Assembly: GCF_900114095.1 (NCBI RefSeq)
Contig: NZ_FORV01000005.1
Location: 280,741-344,740 of the forward strand
Direction: 5' to 3'
DNA length: 64,000 nt
Source of the DNA: Sphingomonas sp. NFR04
GTDB lineage: Bacteria > Pseudomonadota > Alphaproteobacteria > Sphingomonadales > Sphingomonadaceae
This document shows, in pieces, positions 52,788-61,140 of this stretch (position 1 is its first letter; every line of letters begins with the position of its first letter). The position numbers and the translations under genes were made by a program. A model generated the notes under the pieces. It was given only the letters and a program-made list of their open reading frames with translations. It made no database searches and was not told the DNA's origin.

Positions 52788-54610
52788 TGCGCCGTTTGCT
52801 GATCGTCGCATTGCTCGCCAGCACCGCCGCCGCGCCGCCCGGCGATCCCGCCCCGGCGCCGACCGAGCATGATGCGGCCCCCGCCGCGCCCGCCGCAAAC
52901 GCCGCTGCCCCCGCAGCGCCTGCCGCAGGCCGCCCGATGCTGCCGCCCTTCGCCGCCACCCTCGCGCAGATGCCGATCGTCACCGACAGCCGCGACTGGC
53001 CCACGCTGAGCGAGGAAGCGGCGTGGGAGGAGATCATCCAGGCCAAGCCCGAAACCCGTCAGCTCGCACGCTGGCACTATGTCGGCTCGCTGATCCGCCG
53101 CGGCATGGGCGCGGAGGCGCTGGGCGTGCTGGAGACGATGGAATCCGACGACGAGGATCTCGCGCTCGTCGCCCCGTTCCAGCTCGCCACCGGCGCCGCG
53201 CTGGTGATGGTCGGCCATTATCGCGACGCCGTCGAAGCGCTGTCGCTCCCCGAGCTCGAAGGCAATGCGGAGGCCTGTGCCTGGCGCGTCCGCGCACTGG
53301 CCGGGACCGGCGACGGCAAGGCCGCCGCCCGCCAGATCAACTGCGCCGTGCCCGCGATCAACGGCCGCGCGCCGCAGGAGCGCAAGCCTTTCACCCTCGC
53401 CGCCGCCCGCGGCGCGATCGCGATCGGCCAGGGCCAGCCGGCGATCGCTTGGCTCAAGCTGTTCGGCGACCAGGACCCGCAGGCCAATCTGCTGCGCGGC
53501 AAGGCGCTGCTCGTCTCGGGCGATCCTGCCGAAGGGCTGTTCCGCCTGTCGCGTGCCGAGCTGAGCGGTTCGCCCGAGATCCAGGCCGAAGCCAAGCTTG
53601 CGCAGATCGAAGGCGACCTCAAGCTCCACCGCATCGATCCGGCCGAGGGCGTCAATCGCCTCGAAGCGCTGCGCTATGGCTGGCGCGGCGACGAGATCGA
53701 GGCCGGCGCACTCCGCCTCGAATATCAGCTGGCGCTCGAGACCAACAATCGCCGTGCCGCGCTGCGCAGCGCCGCCACGCTGTTCCGCTTCTATCGTCCG
53801 GACGGCGATTCCGGCCCGATGCTCAAGCAGATCCAGACTTGGCTGGCCGAGATGCTGGCCCCTGACAGCGGCACGCCGCTGCCCGAAGCCGCCGGCCTGT
53901 ACTGGGATTACAAGGAACTAGGGCCCGCCGGTGCCGAAGGCGACGTGCTTGCGCTGCGCCTCGCCGAGCGGCTGCAGGATGCCGGGCTCTATCCGCGCGC
54001 GGCCGAGCTGCTCCAGTATCAGCTGATGCAGCGCCGCCAGGACGTGGCGCAGGGGCCGCTCTCCGTGAAGGTGGCCTCGCTGTTCATCCTCTCCGGCGAT
54101 CCGGTGAAGGCGCTCGACACGCTCCACGCCACCGAACAGGCGAGCTATTCGGACGCGATGCGCTTTGATCGCAAGCGGATCGAGGCGGTGGCGCTGTACA
54201 AGCTGGGCCGCGAGGATGCGGCGATGGCGGCGCTGGACGGCGTGCCCGGCGGCAGCGGTGTGCGCAGCGAAATCCACTGGCGCACGCGCAACTGGGGATC
54301 GTTCATCACCGAGAACGAGGCAACCCTGCCCGCCCCCGGCGCGATGACCCCGCCGGCCCAGGCGATCGTGCTCCGCCAGGCGGTGGCGCTGGCGATGCTC
54401 AACCAGGAAGCCAAGCTGCAGGCGCTGCGCGCGCGCTACGGCGCCGCGTTCAAGGCGCTGCCCAGCGGCCAAGCGTTCGACCTGCTGACCCAGCCGTCGC
54501 CGAGCGTCGACCCGGCGCGGATCAGCGCGGCGATGGCGGCGATCCCCGAAGCGAGCCCGACGGGCGCGATCGGGGATCTGATGGACGCGACGACTTCGAC
54601 TACAGGCTGA
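52787..54610 (+). CDS. Large exported helical-repeat (TPR-like) protein
   Basis: 607 residues. The signal peptide is short (LLIVALLASTAAAPP), then an Ala/Pro linker to about residue 55. The rest consists of about ten helix pairs with TPR-like spacing (GMGAEALGVLETM, GHYRDAVEALSLP, LYPRAAELLQYQLM, GREDAAMAALDG). No catalytic motif. It follows a flagellar-type promoter and lies after MotE-like; a periplasmic scaffold, for example in the place of rhizobial MotC, is possible. Its last 11 bases overlap the end of the convergent receptor gene. Confidence 0.7.
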   Translation: MRRLLIVALLASTAAAPPGDPAPAPTEHDAAPAAPAANAAAPAAPAAGRPMLPPFAATLAQMPIVTDSRDWPTLSEEAAWEEIIQAKPETRQLARWHYVGSLIRRGMGAEALGVLETMESDDEDLALVAPFQLATGAALVMVGHYRDAVEALSLPELEGNAEACAWRVRALAGTGDGKAAARQINCAVPAINGRAPQERKPFTLAAARGAIAIGQGQPAIAWLKLFGDQDPQANLLRGKALLVSGDPAEGLFRLSRAELSGSPEIQAEAKLAQIEGDLKLHRIDPAEGVNRLEALRYGWRGDEIEAGALRLEYQLALETNNRRAALRSAATLFRFYRPDGDSGPMLKQIQTWLAEMLAPDSGTPLPEAAGLYWDYKELGPAGAEGDVLALRLAERLQDAGLYPRAAELLQYQLMQRRQDVAQGPLSVKVASLFILSGDPVKALDTLHATEQASYSDAMRFDRKRIEAVALYKLGREDAAMAALDGVPGGSGVRSEIHWRTRNWGSFITENEATLPAPGAMTPPAQAIVLRQAVALAMLNQEAKLQALRARYGAAFKALPSGQAFDLLTQPSPSVDPARISAAMAAIPEASPTGAIGDLMDATTSTTG

Positions 54611-56762
54611 AGCGCAGCGTCGCGCGCAGGTCGCGGCCTGCGAGCGGCGCATAGTCCTTCAGATAGCTGCTCGCGCGGCGCGCCTCGACGTCGAACAGAT
54701 TGTTGGCGGACAGCGTGAGGGTCGTCCCCGGCATGGTCGGGAACGGCTTCAGGTTGAGCGTGGCGTTGACCATGGTGTAAGGCGCCGTACGCGTCTCGAA
54801 CACGGCGATGCGGTTCTGCACGAAGACATGCTCCGCCTCTACCCGGCCGGTGATGCGCTCCGACTGCGCCTCGATGCCGCCCAGCACGCGCGGCGCCGGG
54901 ATGCGCGGTGCCGGCCCTTCGTCGACGATGTTGGCATGGACATAGTCGCCGAGCGCATCGAGGTTGACGGTATAGTCGCCCAGCTGCGCCAGCCGCACCG
55001 AACCTTCCGCCTCGAAGCCGTAATAGCGCGCGTCGCGCTGGGTGAACTGGAAGCAGGGCAGGTCGACCGTGCGTCCGCTCGGCGCGGCCGCCGCCTGGCA
55101 GACCGCCTGCGGGGCCTGGTTGTCGCTGATATAGTTGGAGAACCAGTTGTAATAAGCCGAAGCGTCGAAGCTGTAGCCGTCGCCATGCGCGTGCAGAGTC
55201 GCTTCCAGCCCCCAGCTCTTCTCCAGCCGGAAATCGGGGCTGCCCAGCTCATAGGCCTCGGTGCCGGCATGCGCGCCGTTGGCGAACAGTTCCTCGGCGG
55301 AAGGCGCGCGTTCGGTGTGCGAGAGGTTCAAGCCGATCCGCACGTTGCGGGTGACGCCGTAGGACGCGCCGACCGACCCCGACAGCGCCTGGAAGCTGCG
55401 CTTGCCGTTGAAGAAGCGCTTGTCGTCGAGCACGGGATTTGCGGAAAGATCGGTGAACTCATAGCGCAGCCCCGCCTCGGCCTTGAGCGCGCCCATGTCG
55501 AGCTGCTGGAGCGTGAACAGGCCGGTCTGCTGCGTCTTGTTCTTCGGCAGGAAGGCCTCGTCGCCCTGCACGTCGAAGTCGCGCGCGAAATACTGCACAC
55601 CGCTCGCACCCTTCCACGCGCCGTGATCGGCCTGGACCAGCTCGAGCCGCCCCTCCAGCCCCTTGTTGTAGAAGGCGGTGCCGACGCCGCCATCGGGCTC
55701 CAGCTCGAAATGGCGATAGGCGGCATAGCCCGCGCGCAGCCGCACCTTCTGGAGGAAGCCGCCGCCGGTCTCGGCTTCGGCGCGCAGATCGAGCCGGTTC
55801 TGGACGACGCTCAGCCGCGGTGCTTCCTGCCCCTCGCCGGGCTGCGTGGCGAAACGGATCGGCACGCCGTACAGGCTGTCATAATGGCTATAGGCGATGC
55901 CCAGCGTGCCGGTATCGGTGATGATCGCCGCGCCCGCCCCCGCCGTCCAGGTCTTGGCGGCGCTATTGGGCAGGCGGTTCTTCACCGCGGCATTGGCGGC
56001 GAAATCGATCGGCTCGGGGTCATTCGGATCAGCGGGCAGCGCCGCGCTCGCCAGCGCCTGGCGACGCTTGTCAGCGGTGAGCGCATACCCCCCGATCTTC
56101 AGGTCGCTGGTCTTGGCGTAGGAACCGTCGGCATGCAGCACGAGGTGGCTGCCCACCGCGACATCCCCAGCCCCGCCGACCGAACGCTCCTCCGCGGCCG
56201 AGCCATAGGTGCCGATGCCGCTCAGCCGATAACCCTTCTCGGGCACGCTGCGCGGAATGCGGCTGTCGATCACATTGACCACGCCGCCCATCGCCGACGA
56301 GCCGAACAGCAGCGCCGAGGGACCGCGCAGCACCTCGACGCGCTCGGCGAGCAGCGGATCGATGATCACCGCATGATCGGCCGAGGTGTTCGACACGTCG
56401 ATCGAGCCAATTCCGTCGGTCAGCACGCGCACACGCTCGCCCTGGAAGCCGCGCAGAATCGGCCGCGAGGCGTTGGGCCCGAACGAACTGGCCGATACGC
56501 CCGGTTGCCGCGCCAGCGTCTCGCCAATGGTGGGGCGCAGGTTGCGGGTGAGTTCCTCGCCGGTGACGACCGAGGTGCCGGAGAGTACGTCGGTCTCGCT
56601 CAACCGATAGGGCGCGGTGACGATGATCGCCGGCGGCTGCTGTGCTGCCTGGTCTTTCGCCTGCTCGGTCTCGGTAGGCGCCGGCGTTGCGTGGTCGGGA
56701 TCGGCGAAGGCCGGAACCGGCAGCAGCACGAGCGAGGAAGACAGGAGAAGGACGCGACGCAT
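54600..56762 (-). CDS. TonB-dependent outer membrane receptor
   Basis: 720 residues. Signal peptide ending PAFA, the TonB box region IIVTAPYRL, the plug domain (LARQPGVSASSFGPNASRPI, then GPSALLFGSSAMGGVVNV) and a 22-strand barrel to the terminal ATLRFSL. The plug and the loop rich in acidic and His residues suggest a small metal or metal-chelate substrate; the sequence recalls the ZnuD group of zinc receptors, a cautious call. A palindrome upstream may be its operator. Confidence 0.88.
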   Translation of the reverse strand: MRRVLLLSSSLVLLPVPAFADPDHATPAPTETEQAKDQAAQQPPAIIVTAPYRLSETDVLSGTSVVTGEELTRNLRPTIGETLARQPGVSASSFGPNASRPILRGFQGERVRVLTDGIGSIDVSNTSADHAVIIDPLLAERVEVLRGPSALLFGSSAMGGVVNVIDSRIPRSVPEKGYRLSGIGTYGSAAEERSVGGAGDVAVGSHLVLHADGSYAKTSDLKIGGYALTADKRRQALASAALPADPNDPEPIDFAANAAVKNRLPNSAAKTWTAGAGAAIITDTGTLGIAYSHYDSLYGVPIRFATQPGEGQEAPRLSVVQNRLDLRAEAETGGGFLQKVRLRAGYAAYRHFELEPDGGVGTAFYNKGLEGRLELVQADHGAWKGASGVQYFARDFDVQGDEAFLPKNKTQQTGLFTLQQLDMGALKAEAGLRYEFTDLSANPVLDDKRFFNGKRSFQALSGSVGASYGVTRNVRIGLNLSHTERAPSAEELFANGAHAGTEAYELGSPDFRLEKSWGLEATLHAHGDGYSFDASAYYNWFSNYISDNQAPQAVCQAAAAPSGRTVDLPCFQFTQRDARYYGFEAEGSVRLAQLGDYTVNLDALGDYVHANIVDEGPAPRIPAPRVLGGIEAQSERITGRVEAEHVFVQNRIAVFETRTAPYTMVNATLNLKPFPTMPGTTLTLSANNLFDVEARRASSYLKDYAPLAGRDLRATLRFSL

Positions 56763-56810
56763 CGGGATTCCACTTTCTGAAGGGAGCGTGACGCGAGCAT
56801 GTATCGGGGA

Positions 56811-56825
56811 TGATATATGGTATCA
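56811..56825. promoter_or_regulatory. Possible operator palindrome upstream of the TonB receptor
   Basis: TGATATATGGTATCA has TGATA/TATCA arms and lies about 50 bases before the receptor start. AT-rich palindromes of this size are typical for Fur/Zur-family control. Only one copy is seen, so this is tentative. Confidence 0.35.
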
Positions 56826-56942
56826 AGGCCTTTATGGTGCGCTGCGATGAAACGTCGACGCCCTGACAAACCGCGGGTGATCGATTGACAGGCGAAACGA
56901 AATTGTCGCACCGTTTAGTCCTCAACAGGGGAAACACTACCG

Positions 56943-57347
56943 ATGCTATTGCCGTATCTCGCTGTCGCCTTGCTCTCCGCCGTCGGTCAGGACGCCGCGC
57001 CGCCGCCGCCGCAAGAGCGCGGGACGATCATTCTCTACCGTCCCGAGAGCATCGTGGGCGCGGCGGTCGCCTGCCCGATCCGCTACAAGGGCAATGTCGT
57101 CGTCGAGCTCGGCCGCGGCAAATATGCGGAATGGTCGGTGCCGAAGGGCACCTACACGCTGGAGAACAAGGTCAGCAGCGTCGACGTCACCGTCGAACCC
57201 GGCGAGAAACGCTATGTGCGCTGCTCGATCAAGATGGGCTTCATGGCCGGACGCGCCTCGCTGCAATTGGTCGACCAGGCCGACTTCGACAAGCATGGCA
57301 AGGACTTCGAGAAGAAGGACGTGGCGGCGATCGACCCCGCCGCCTGA
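56943..57347 (+). CDS. DUF2846-like small exported protein
   Basis: 134 residues. The start is hydrophobic (LLPYLAVALLSAVG), then GTIILYRPESIVGAAVACPIR and KGTYTLENKVSSVDVTVEPGEKRYVRC, the layout of the DUF2846 beta-sandwich. It lacks a lipobox at the usual place. Divergent from the TonB receptor across a 180-base gap. Confidence 0.7.
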   Translation: MLLPYLAVALLSAVGQDAAPPPPQERGTIILYRPESIVGAAVACPIRYKGNVVVELGRGKYAEWSVPKGTYTLENKVSSVDVTVEPGEKRYVRCSIKMGFMAGRASLQLVDQADFDKHGKDFEKKDVAAIDPAA

Positions 57348-57806
57348 TCCGCGCGGGCCGGCGCGGAAGCCTTACGCCAAGGCAAGCCGCGCCGGCCTAA
57401 TCCTATCGCGACAGATACAAGACGTACCATCTCGCCAGCACCGCGAGAGCCAGCTTCTGTCAATGCGTCGCCCAGCTTCGGCCTAGCGCCGCCAGCGTCG
57501 GGGATCGGCGCGCAGCATCTCCTTCATCCGCGGGGCTGGCGATTCGACGGGCCAGCAGCGGCGACCACAGCGCCAGTCGGGTCGCGGACAGGCCCCAATC
57601 ATCGCTACATCTGCACGCAGATTGCCGGCCCGGACCCCGTCGCCAGCGTCCATCCCATTTAAATCGCCGCACTGCAGCAAATATGTGCCGAAGCGACGCG
57701 CCCGGCATCTTGACGGCGCGAAAGCCTTCCCGTTAACAAACGGTTAAATTGGCTCTGGGCGCCTCATCCGTGGCACTGCTCGGTAGTTCAGCAGAGGAAT
57801 ATAGCT
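57348..57806. other. 460-base gene-free stretch
   Basis: I see no gene, no tRNA fold and no strong terminator here. Short frames on both strands lack a ribosome site. Its end (GTTAACAAACGGTTAAATTGG) is AT-rich and probably holds the promoter of the acyl carrier gene. Confidence 0.5.
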
Positions 57807-58046
57807 TTGCAAGACATTTACGACAAGCTGACAGAAATTTTGCAGGACGTGTTCGACGATGACGAAATCGTCGCGTCGCCCACGCTTTCCGCCGCCGATG
57901 TCGACGGGTGGGACAGCCTGGCGCATGTCCGCTTCATCCTGGCTATCGAGCGGGGTTTCGGCGTGAAATTCTCGGCCGCGGAAGCCAGTTCCTTCGCCAA
58001 TATCGGCGAGCTTGCGAACGGCATCGCGGCCAAGCGCGGCGCATAA
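57807..58046 (+). CDS. Acyl carrier protein of the surface-modification operon
   Basis: 79 residues from a TTG with AGAGGA 8 bases upstream. The phosphopantetheine serine is S37 in GWDSLAHVRF; helices before and after are acidic as in ACPs. It is clearly not the housekeeping AcpP, which has DSLDTVE. It is the first gene of the ACP-FkbH-SGNH-MBOAT operon and likely carries the small acyl unit made by the next gene. Confidence 0.9.
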   Translation: MQDIYDKLTEILQDVFDDDEIVASPTLSAADVDGWDSLAHVRFILAIERGFGVKFSAAEASSFANIGELANGIAAKRGA

Positions 58047-58110
58047 TATCGCTCCGCGCGCGCCGTACACGGCTGCGGTCAGTGACTGATTATTCTGAGG
58101 GGCTTTTGCC

Positions 58111-60021
58111 GTGAGCGAAGATATTCTGAAGGACTTGTCATGGCTGCCGCGTGCGCCGGAGGACTTCCGCAAGCAGCGCCGTGCCCTGAGCGACAAGACC
58201 GGCCCGATCGGGCAGGATCTGCGCTTTCTCGCGACGCACCAGCTGAGTGACAGCCAGCTGACGCAGCTCGCCCAGTCGATCGCCGATCTGCGCTCGGCCG
58301 GTGCCGATCTGTCGCCGCTGGTGCCGTTCCGCCTCGGCCTGATCGGCAACGGCACGCTGGACCTGCTCGCGCCGCTGCTGGTGGCGAGCGCCGCGCGGCA
58401 CGGCATCGCGCTCGAAGTCGTGCAGACGGAGTATGGCCAGCTCATGCAGGAGGCGATGTCTCCGGATTCGGGCATCAACAGCGCCAAGTGCGACGCCGTG
58501 CTGCTCGCGCTCGACTACCGCGCCCTGCCCGGCCTGGGTTCGCCAAATTCGGTGAACGACGCGCTCGGCTTCATCGGACAGCTGCGGGCGGGCTTCCGCC
58601 AGAATAGCGGCGCGATCTCGATCGTGCAGACCTTTGCCCCGCCGGCGGAAGCGCTGTTCGGCCATATCGACCGCGTGCTCGATGCATCCCCGCGCGGCGC
58701 GCTCGACCGGATCAATACCGAGCTCGCGCGCAGCGCCGCGGCGAGCGACGACGTGCTGCTGGACGTCGCGTCGATCGCCGAGCTCGTCGGCCTCGCCAAC
58801 TGGCACTCGCCGCAGCAGTGGAACCTGGCAAAGCTGCCGTTCGATGCCGCCTATGCGCCCTTCTATGCCGACCATGTCGCGCGGCTGGTCGCCGCCATCA
58901 AGGGCAAGTCGCGCCGCGTGCTGATCCTCGACCTCGACAACACCGTCTGGGGCGGGGTGATTGGCGACGACGGACTGGAGGGCATCCGCATCGCTCAGGG
59001 CGACGCCGTCGGCGAGGCCTTCCTGGCCGTGCAGGCGAATGCGCTGGCGCTGCGCGCCCGCGGTGTGGTGCTGGCGGTATCCTCGAAGAACACCGACTCG
59101 GTCGCCCGTGGCCCCTTCCGCGAGCATCCCGAGATGCTGCTGCGCGAAGATCATATCGCCGTCTTCCAGGCGAACTGGAGCGACAAGGCGACCAACATCA
59201 AGTCGATCGCGAACGAGCTTTCGCTCGGCCTCGACGCGATGGTGTTCCTCGACGACAATCCCATGGAGCGCGATCTGGTCCGCCGGATGCTGCCGCAGGT
59301 TGCGGTTCCCGAGCTGCCGGCCGATCCCGCACTCTATGTGCGGACGCTGATGGCGGCCGGCTATTTCGAGACGATCGCCTTCTCCGAAGAGGATCGCAAG
59401 CGGGCCGATTTCTACCAGGACAATGCCAAGCGCGTCGCGCTTCAGGCATCGGCGGGGGATCTCGATTCCTACCTCGCCTCGCTCAACATGGAGATCTTCT
59501 TCGCGCCCTTCGATGCGATGGGGCGGAAGCGGATCGCTCAGCTGATCAGCAAGTCCAACCAGTTCAATCTCACCACGCGGCGCTACACCGAGGCCGATGT
59601 GGCGGAGCTGGAGGAAGATCCCGACGTCTTCACCCTGCAGGTCCGCCTCACCGACGCGTTCGGCGACAATGGCATGATCTCGGTGATCGTCTGCCGTCCG
59701 CACGGCGACGATGCCTGGGAGATCGATACCTGGCTGATGAGCTGCCGGGTGCTCAAGCGGCGGGTGGAACAGATGGTACTGCGCGAGCTGGTCGAGGCCG
59801 CCCGCCGGCATGGCAAGAAGCGCCTGATCGGCGTCTACATCCCCACCGATCGCAACGCCCTCGTCGTCGAGCATTACGCCGAGCTGGGCTTCACCCAGGT
59901 GGCGACGGATGCGACGGACGGCCGGACGGTGTGGGAGCTGGATACCGCGACCGAGGTGCCGGAAGCGCCGATGACGGTGCACCGTGCCGCACAGCTTGCC
60001 GAAGCGGAGGCGGCGCAATGA
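58111..60021 (+). CDS. FkbH-like HAD-IIIC protein
   Basis: 636 residues, GTG start with GAGGGG upstream. N-terminal 50-250: an SGNH-like domain (LGLIGNGTLDLLAPLL). HAD domain from about 270: LILDLDNTVWGGVIGDDG with Asp at 274 and 276, then VSSKNTDS and VFLDDNPMERDLVR. C-terminal part (440-610) is GNAT-like with TRRYTEADV and GKKRLIGVYIPT. FkbH family enzymes take 1,3-bisphosphoglycerate, load phosphoglycerate on ACP and dephosphorylate it to glyceryl-ACP. The ACP gene is directly upstream, which fits this reaction. Confidence 0.9.
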   Translation: MSEDILKDLSWLPRAPEDFRKQRRALSDKTGPIGQDLRFLATHQLSDSQLTQLAQSIADLRSAGADLSPLVPFRLGLIGNGTLDLLAPLLVASAARHGIALEVVQTEYGQLMQEAMSPDSGINSAKCDAVLLALDYRALPGLGSPNSVNDALGFIGQLRAGFRQNSGAISIVQTFAPPAEALFGHIDRVLDASPRGALDRINTELARSAAASDDVLLDVASIAELVGLANWHSPQQWNLAKLPFDAAYAPFYADHVARLVAAIKGKSRRVLILDLDNTVWGGVIGDDGLEGIRIAQGDAVGEAFLAVQANALALRARGVVLAVSSKNTDSVARGPFREHPEMLLREDHIAVFQANWSDKATNIKSIANELSLGLDAMVFLDDNPMERDLVRRMLPQVAVPELPADPALYVRTLMAAGYFETIAFSEEDRKRADFYQDNAKRVALQASAGDLDSYLASLNMEIFFAPFDAMGRKRIAQLISKSNQFNLTTRRYTEADVAELEEDPDVFTLQVRLTDAFGDNGMISVIVCRPHGDDAWEIDTWLMSCRVLKRRVEQMVLRELVEAARRHGKKRLIGVYIPTDRNALVVEHYAELGFTQVATDATDGRTVWELDTATEVPEAPMTVHRAAQLAEAEAAQ

Positions 60022-61136
60022 CGGCGCCTGCCCGGCGCCTTCCCAGACGCGATCGCTATCTGCTGCCGCTGGTCGTCCTTGCGGTGGCTCTGACGATGGT
60101 GATCGGCAGCGAGGTCGCGGCGCGCTGGTGGATGCCCGAGCAGCCCAGCGACAGCTGCCTGGCGGACGATACCTTCTTCGGCAAGCTGCCGCGCAAGAAC
60201 TGCACGTCGCGCACCAAGGTCGCCGAGGGCGACTGGACCACCTACCACTATAACGAATGCGGCTATCGATCGGAGACCTCGTGCGCGCCGGTACCGGCGT
60301 CGACGATCCGGATCTCGGTCATCGGCGCCTCGACCAGCTGGGGCTACCGCATCCCGACGCCGCAGACCTGGTGGCATCGCACGGCCGACGCGCTTTCCAA
60401 GATCTGCGGCCGGCCGGTCGACGTGCAGAATCTTGGCGGCGTGTACAATCTCAACCAGGTCGCCCACACCGTGCCGCCCGCGCTCCAGCTGAAGCCGGAC
60501 GCGGTGCTGATGATCGTGACTCCCTTCGATCTGCAGCGGCTGCCGGCGGGCGACTTCGATCTGGCCTGGCAGCCCGAGGCGGCGCCCGTCGCGCCCAAGC
60601 GCGAGCTGCTGGGCAAGATCAAGGACACCCTCGAGGTCAGCCGCTTCGCGACCTTCGCCCAGCACACGCTGTATCGCCAGCCGGAAAGCTATCTCAACGG
60701 TTTCCTGACCTCCGGGGATCGCGCCAATTTCCTGCGCCCGCCGTTCGACGGCGAATGGCAGCGGCGGCTGACCTTCGCCGATCACGCCCTGGCCTATATC
60801 GCGCAACAGGTGCACGCCCAAGGCGTACCACTGATCCTCGCCTTCGTCCCGCACCAGGCCCAGGCCGACATTCTGTCGCTCGGCAAGACCTATCCGGGGA
60901 TCGACCCCTATGCGATCGACCGCGCGCTGGGCGCGATCGCCGCGCGCCACGGGATCCTCTACCAAGATCTGACCTCCAGCTTCGGCAAGCGGGCGGATGC
61001 GGCATCGCTGTACATGAACGTCGACAGCCATCCGACCGGCGCGGCCAACAGCCTGATCGCAGACGGCATGATGCGCGGCCTGCTCGCCTCCTCGCTGCGC
61101 GACGGCAAGTGCAGCGCCGGCGCAGGGAAGGAATGA
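60018..61136 (+). CDS. Membrane-anchored SGNH/AlgX-like protein
   Basis: 372 residues, ATGA overlap with the FkbH gene. An N-terminal membrane anchor (YLLPLVVLAVALTMVIGSEVA) leads to a periplasmic SGNH domain: nucleophile S105 in VIGASTSWGY, LGGVYN block and the catalytic D/H pair in VDSHPTGAAN (about 336-338). Such proteins pair with MBOAT membrane acyltransferases and finish transfer of the acyl group on the polysaccharide. It should therefore be the outer partner of the next gene. Confidence 0.85.
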   Translation: MTAPARRLPRRDRYLLPLVVLAVALTMVIGSEVAARWWMPEQPSDSCLADDTFFGKLPRKNCTSRTKVAEGDWTTYHYNECGYRSETSCAPVPASTIRISVIGASTSWGYRIPTPQTWWHRTADALSKICGRPVDVQNLGGVYNLNQVAHTVPPALQLKPDAVLMIVTPFDLQRLPAGDFDLAWQPEAAPVAPKRELLGKIKDTLEVSRFATFAQHTLYRQPESYLNGFLTSGDRANFLRPPFDGEWQRRLTFADHALAYIAQQVHAQGVPLILAFVPHQAQADILSLGKTYPGIDPYAIDRALGAIAARHGILYQDLTSSFGKRADAASLYMNVDSHPTGAANSLIADGMMRGLLASSLRDGKCSAGAGKE

Positions 61137-61140
61137 AGCG

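Noticed and set aside
57765..57806. tRNA-like string near GCTCGGTAGTTCAGCAG
   Set aside because: It recalls a D-arm, but no acceptor, anticodon or T arms can be built around it.
58138..60018. 626-codon minus strand frame opposite the FkbH-like gene
   Set aside because: Shadow of a well-supported gene; no start context.
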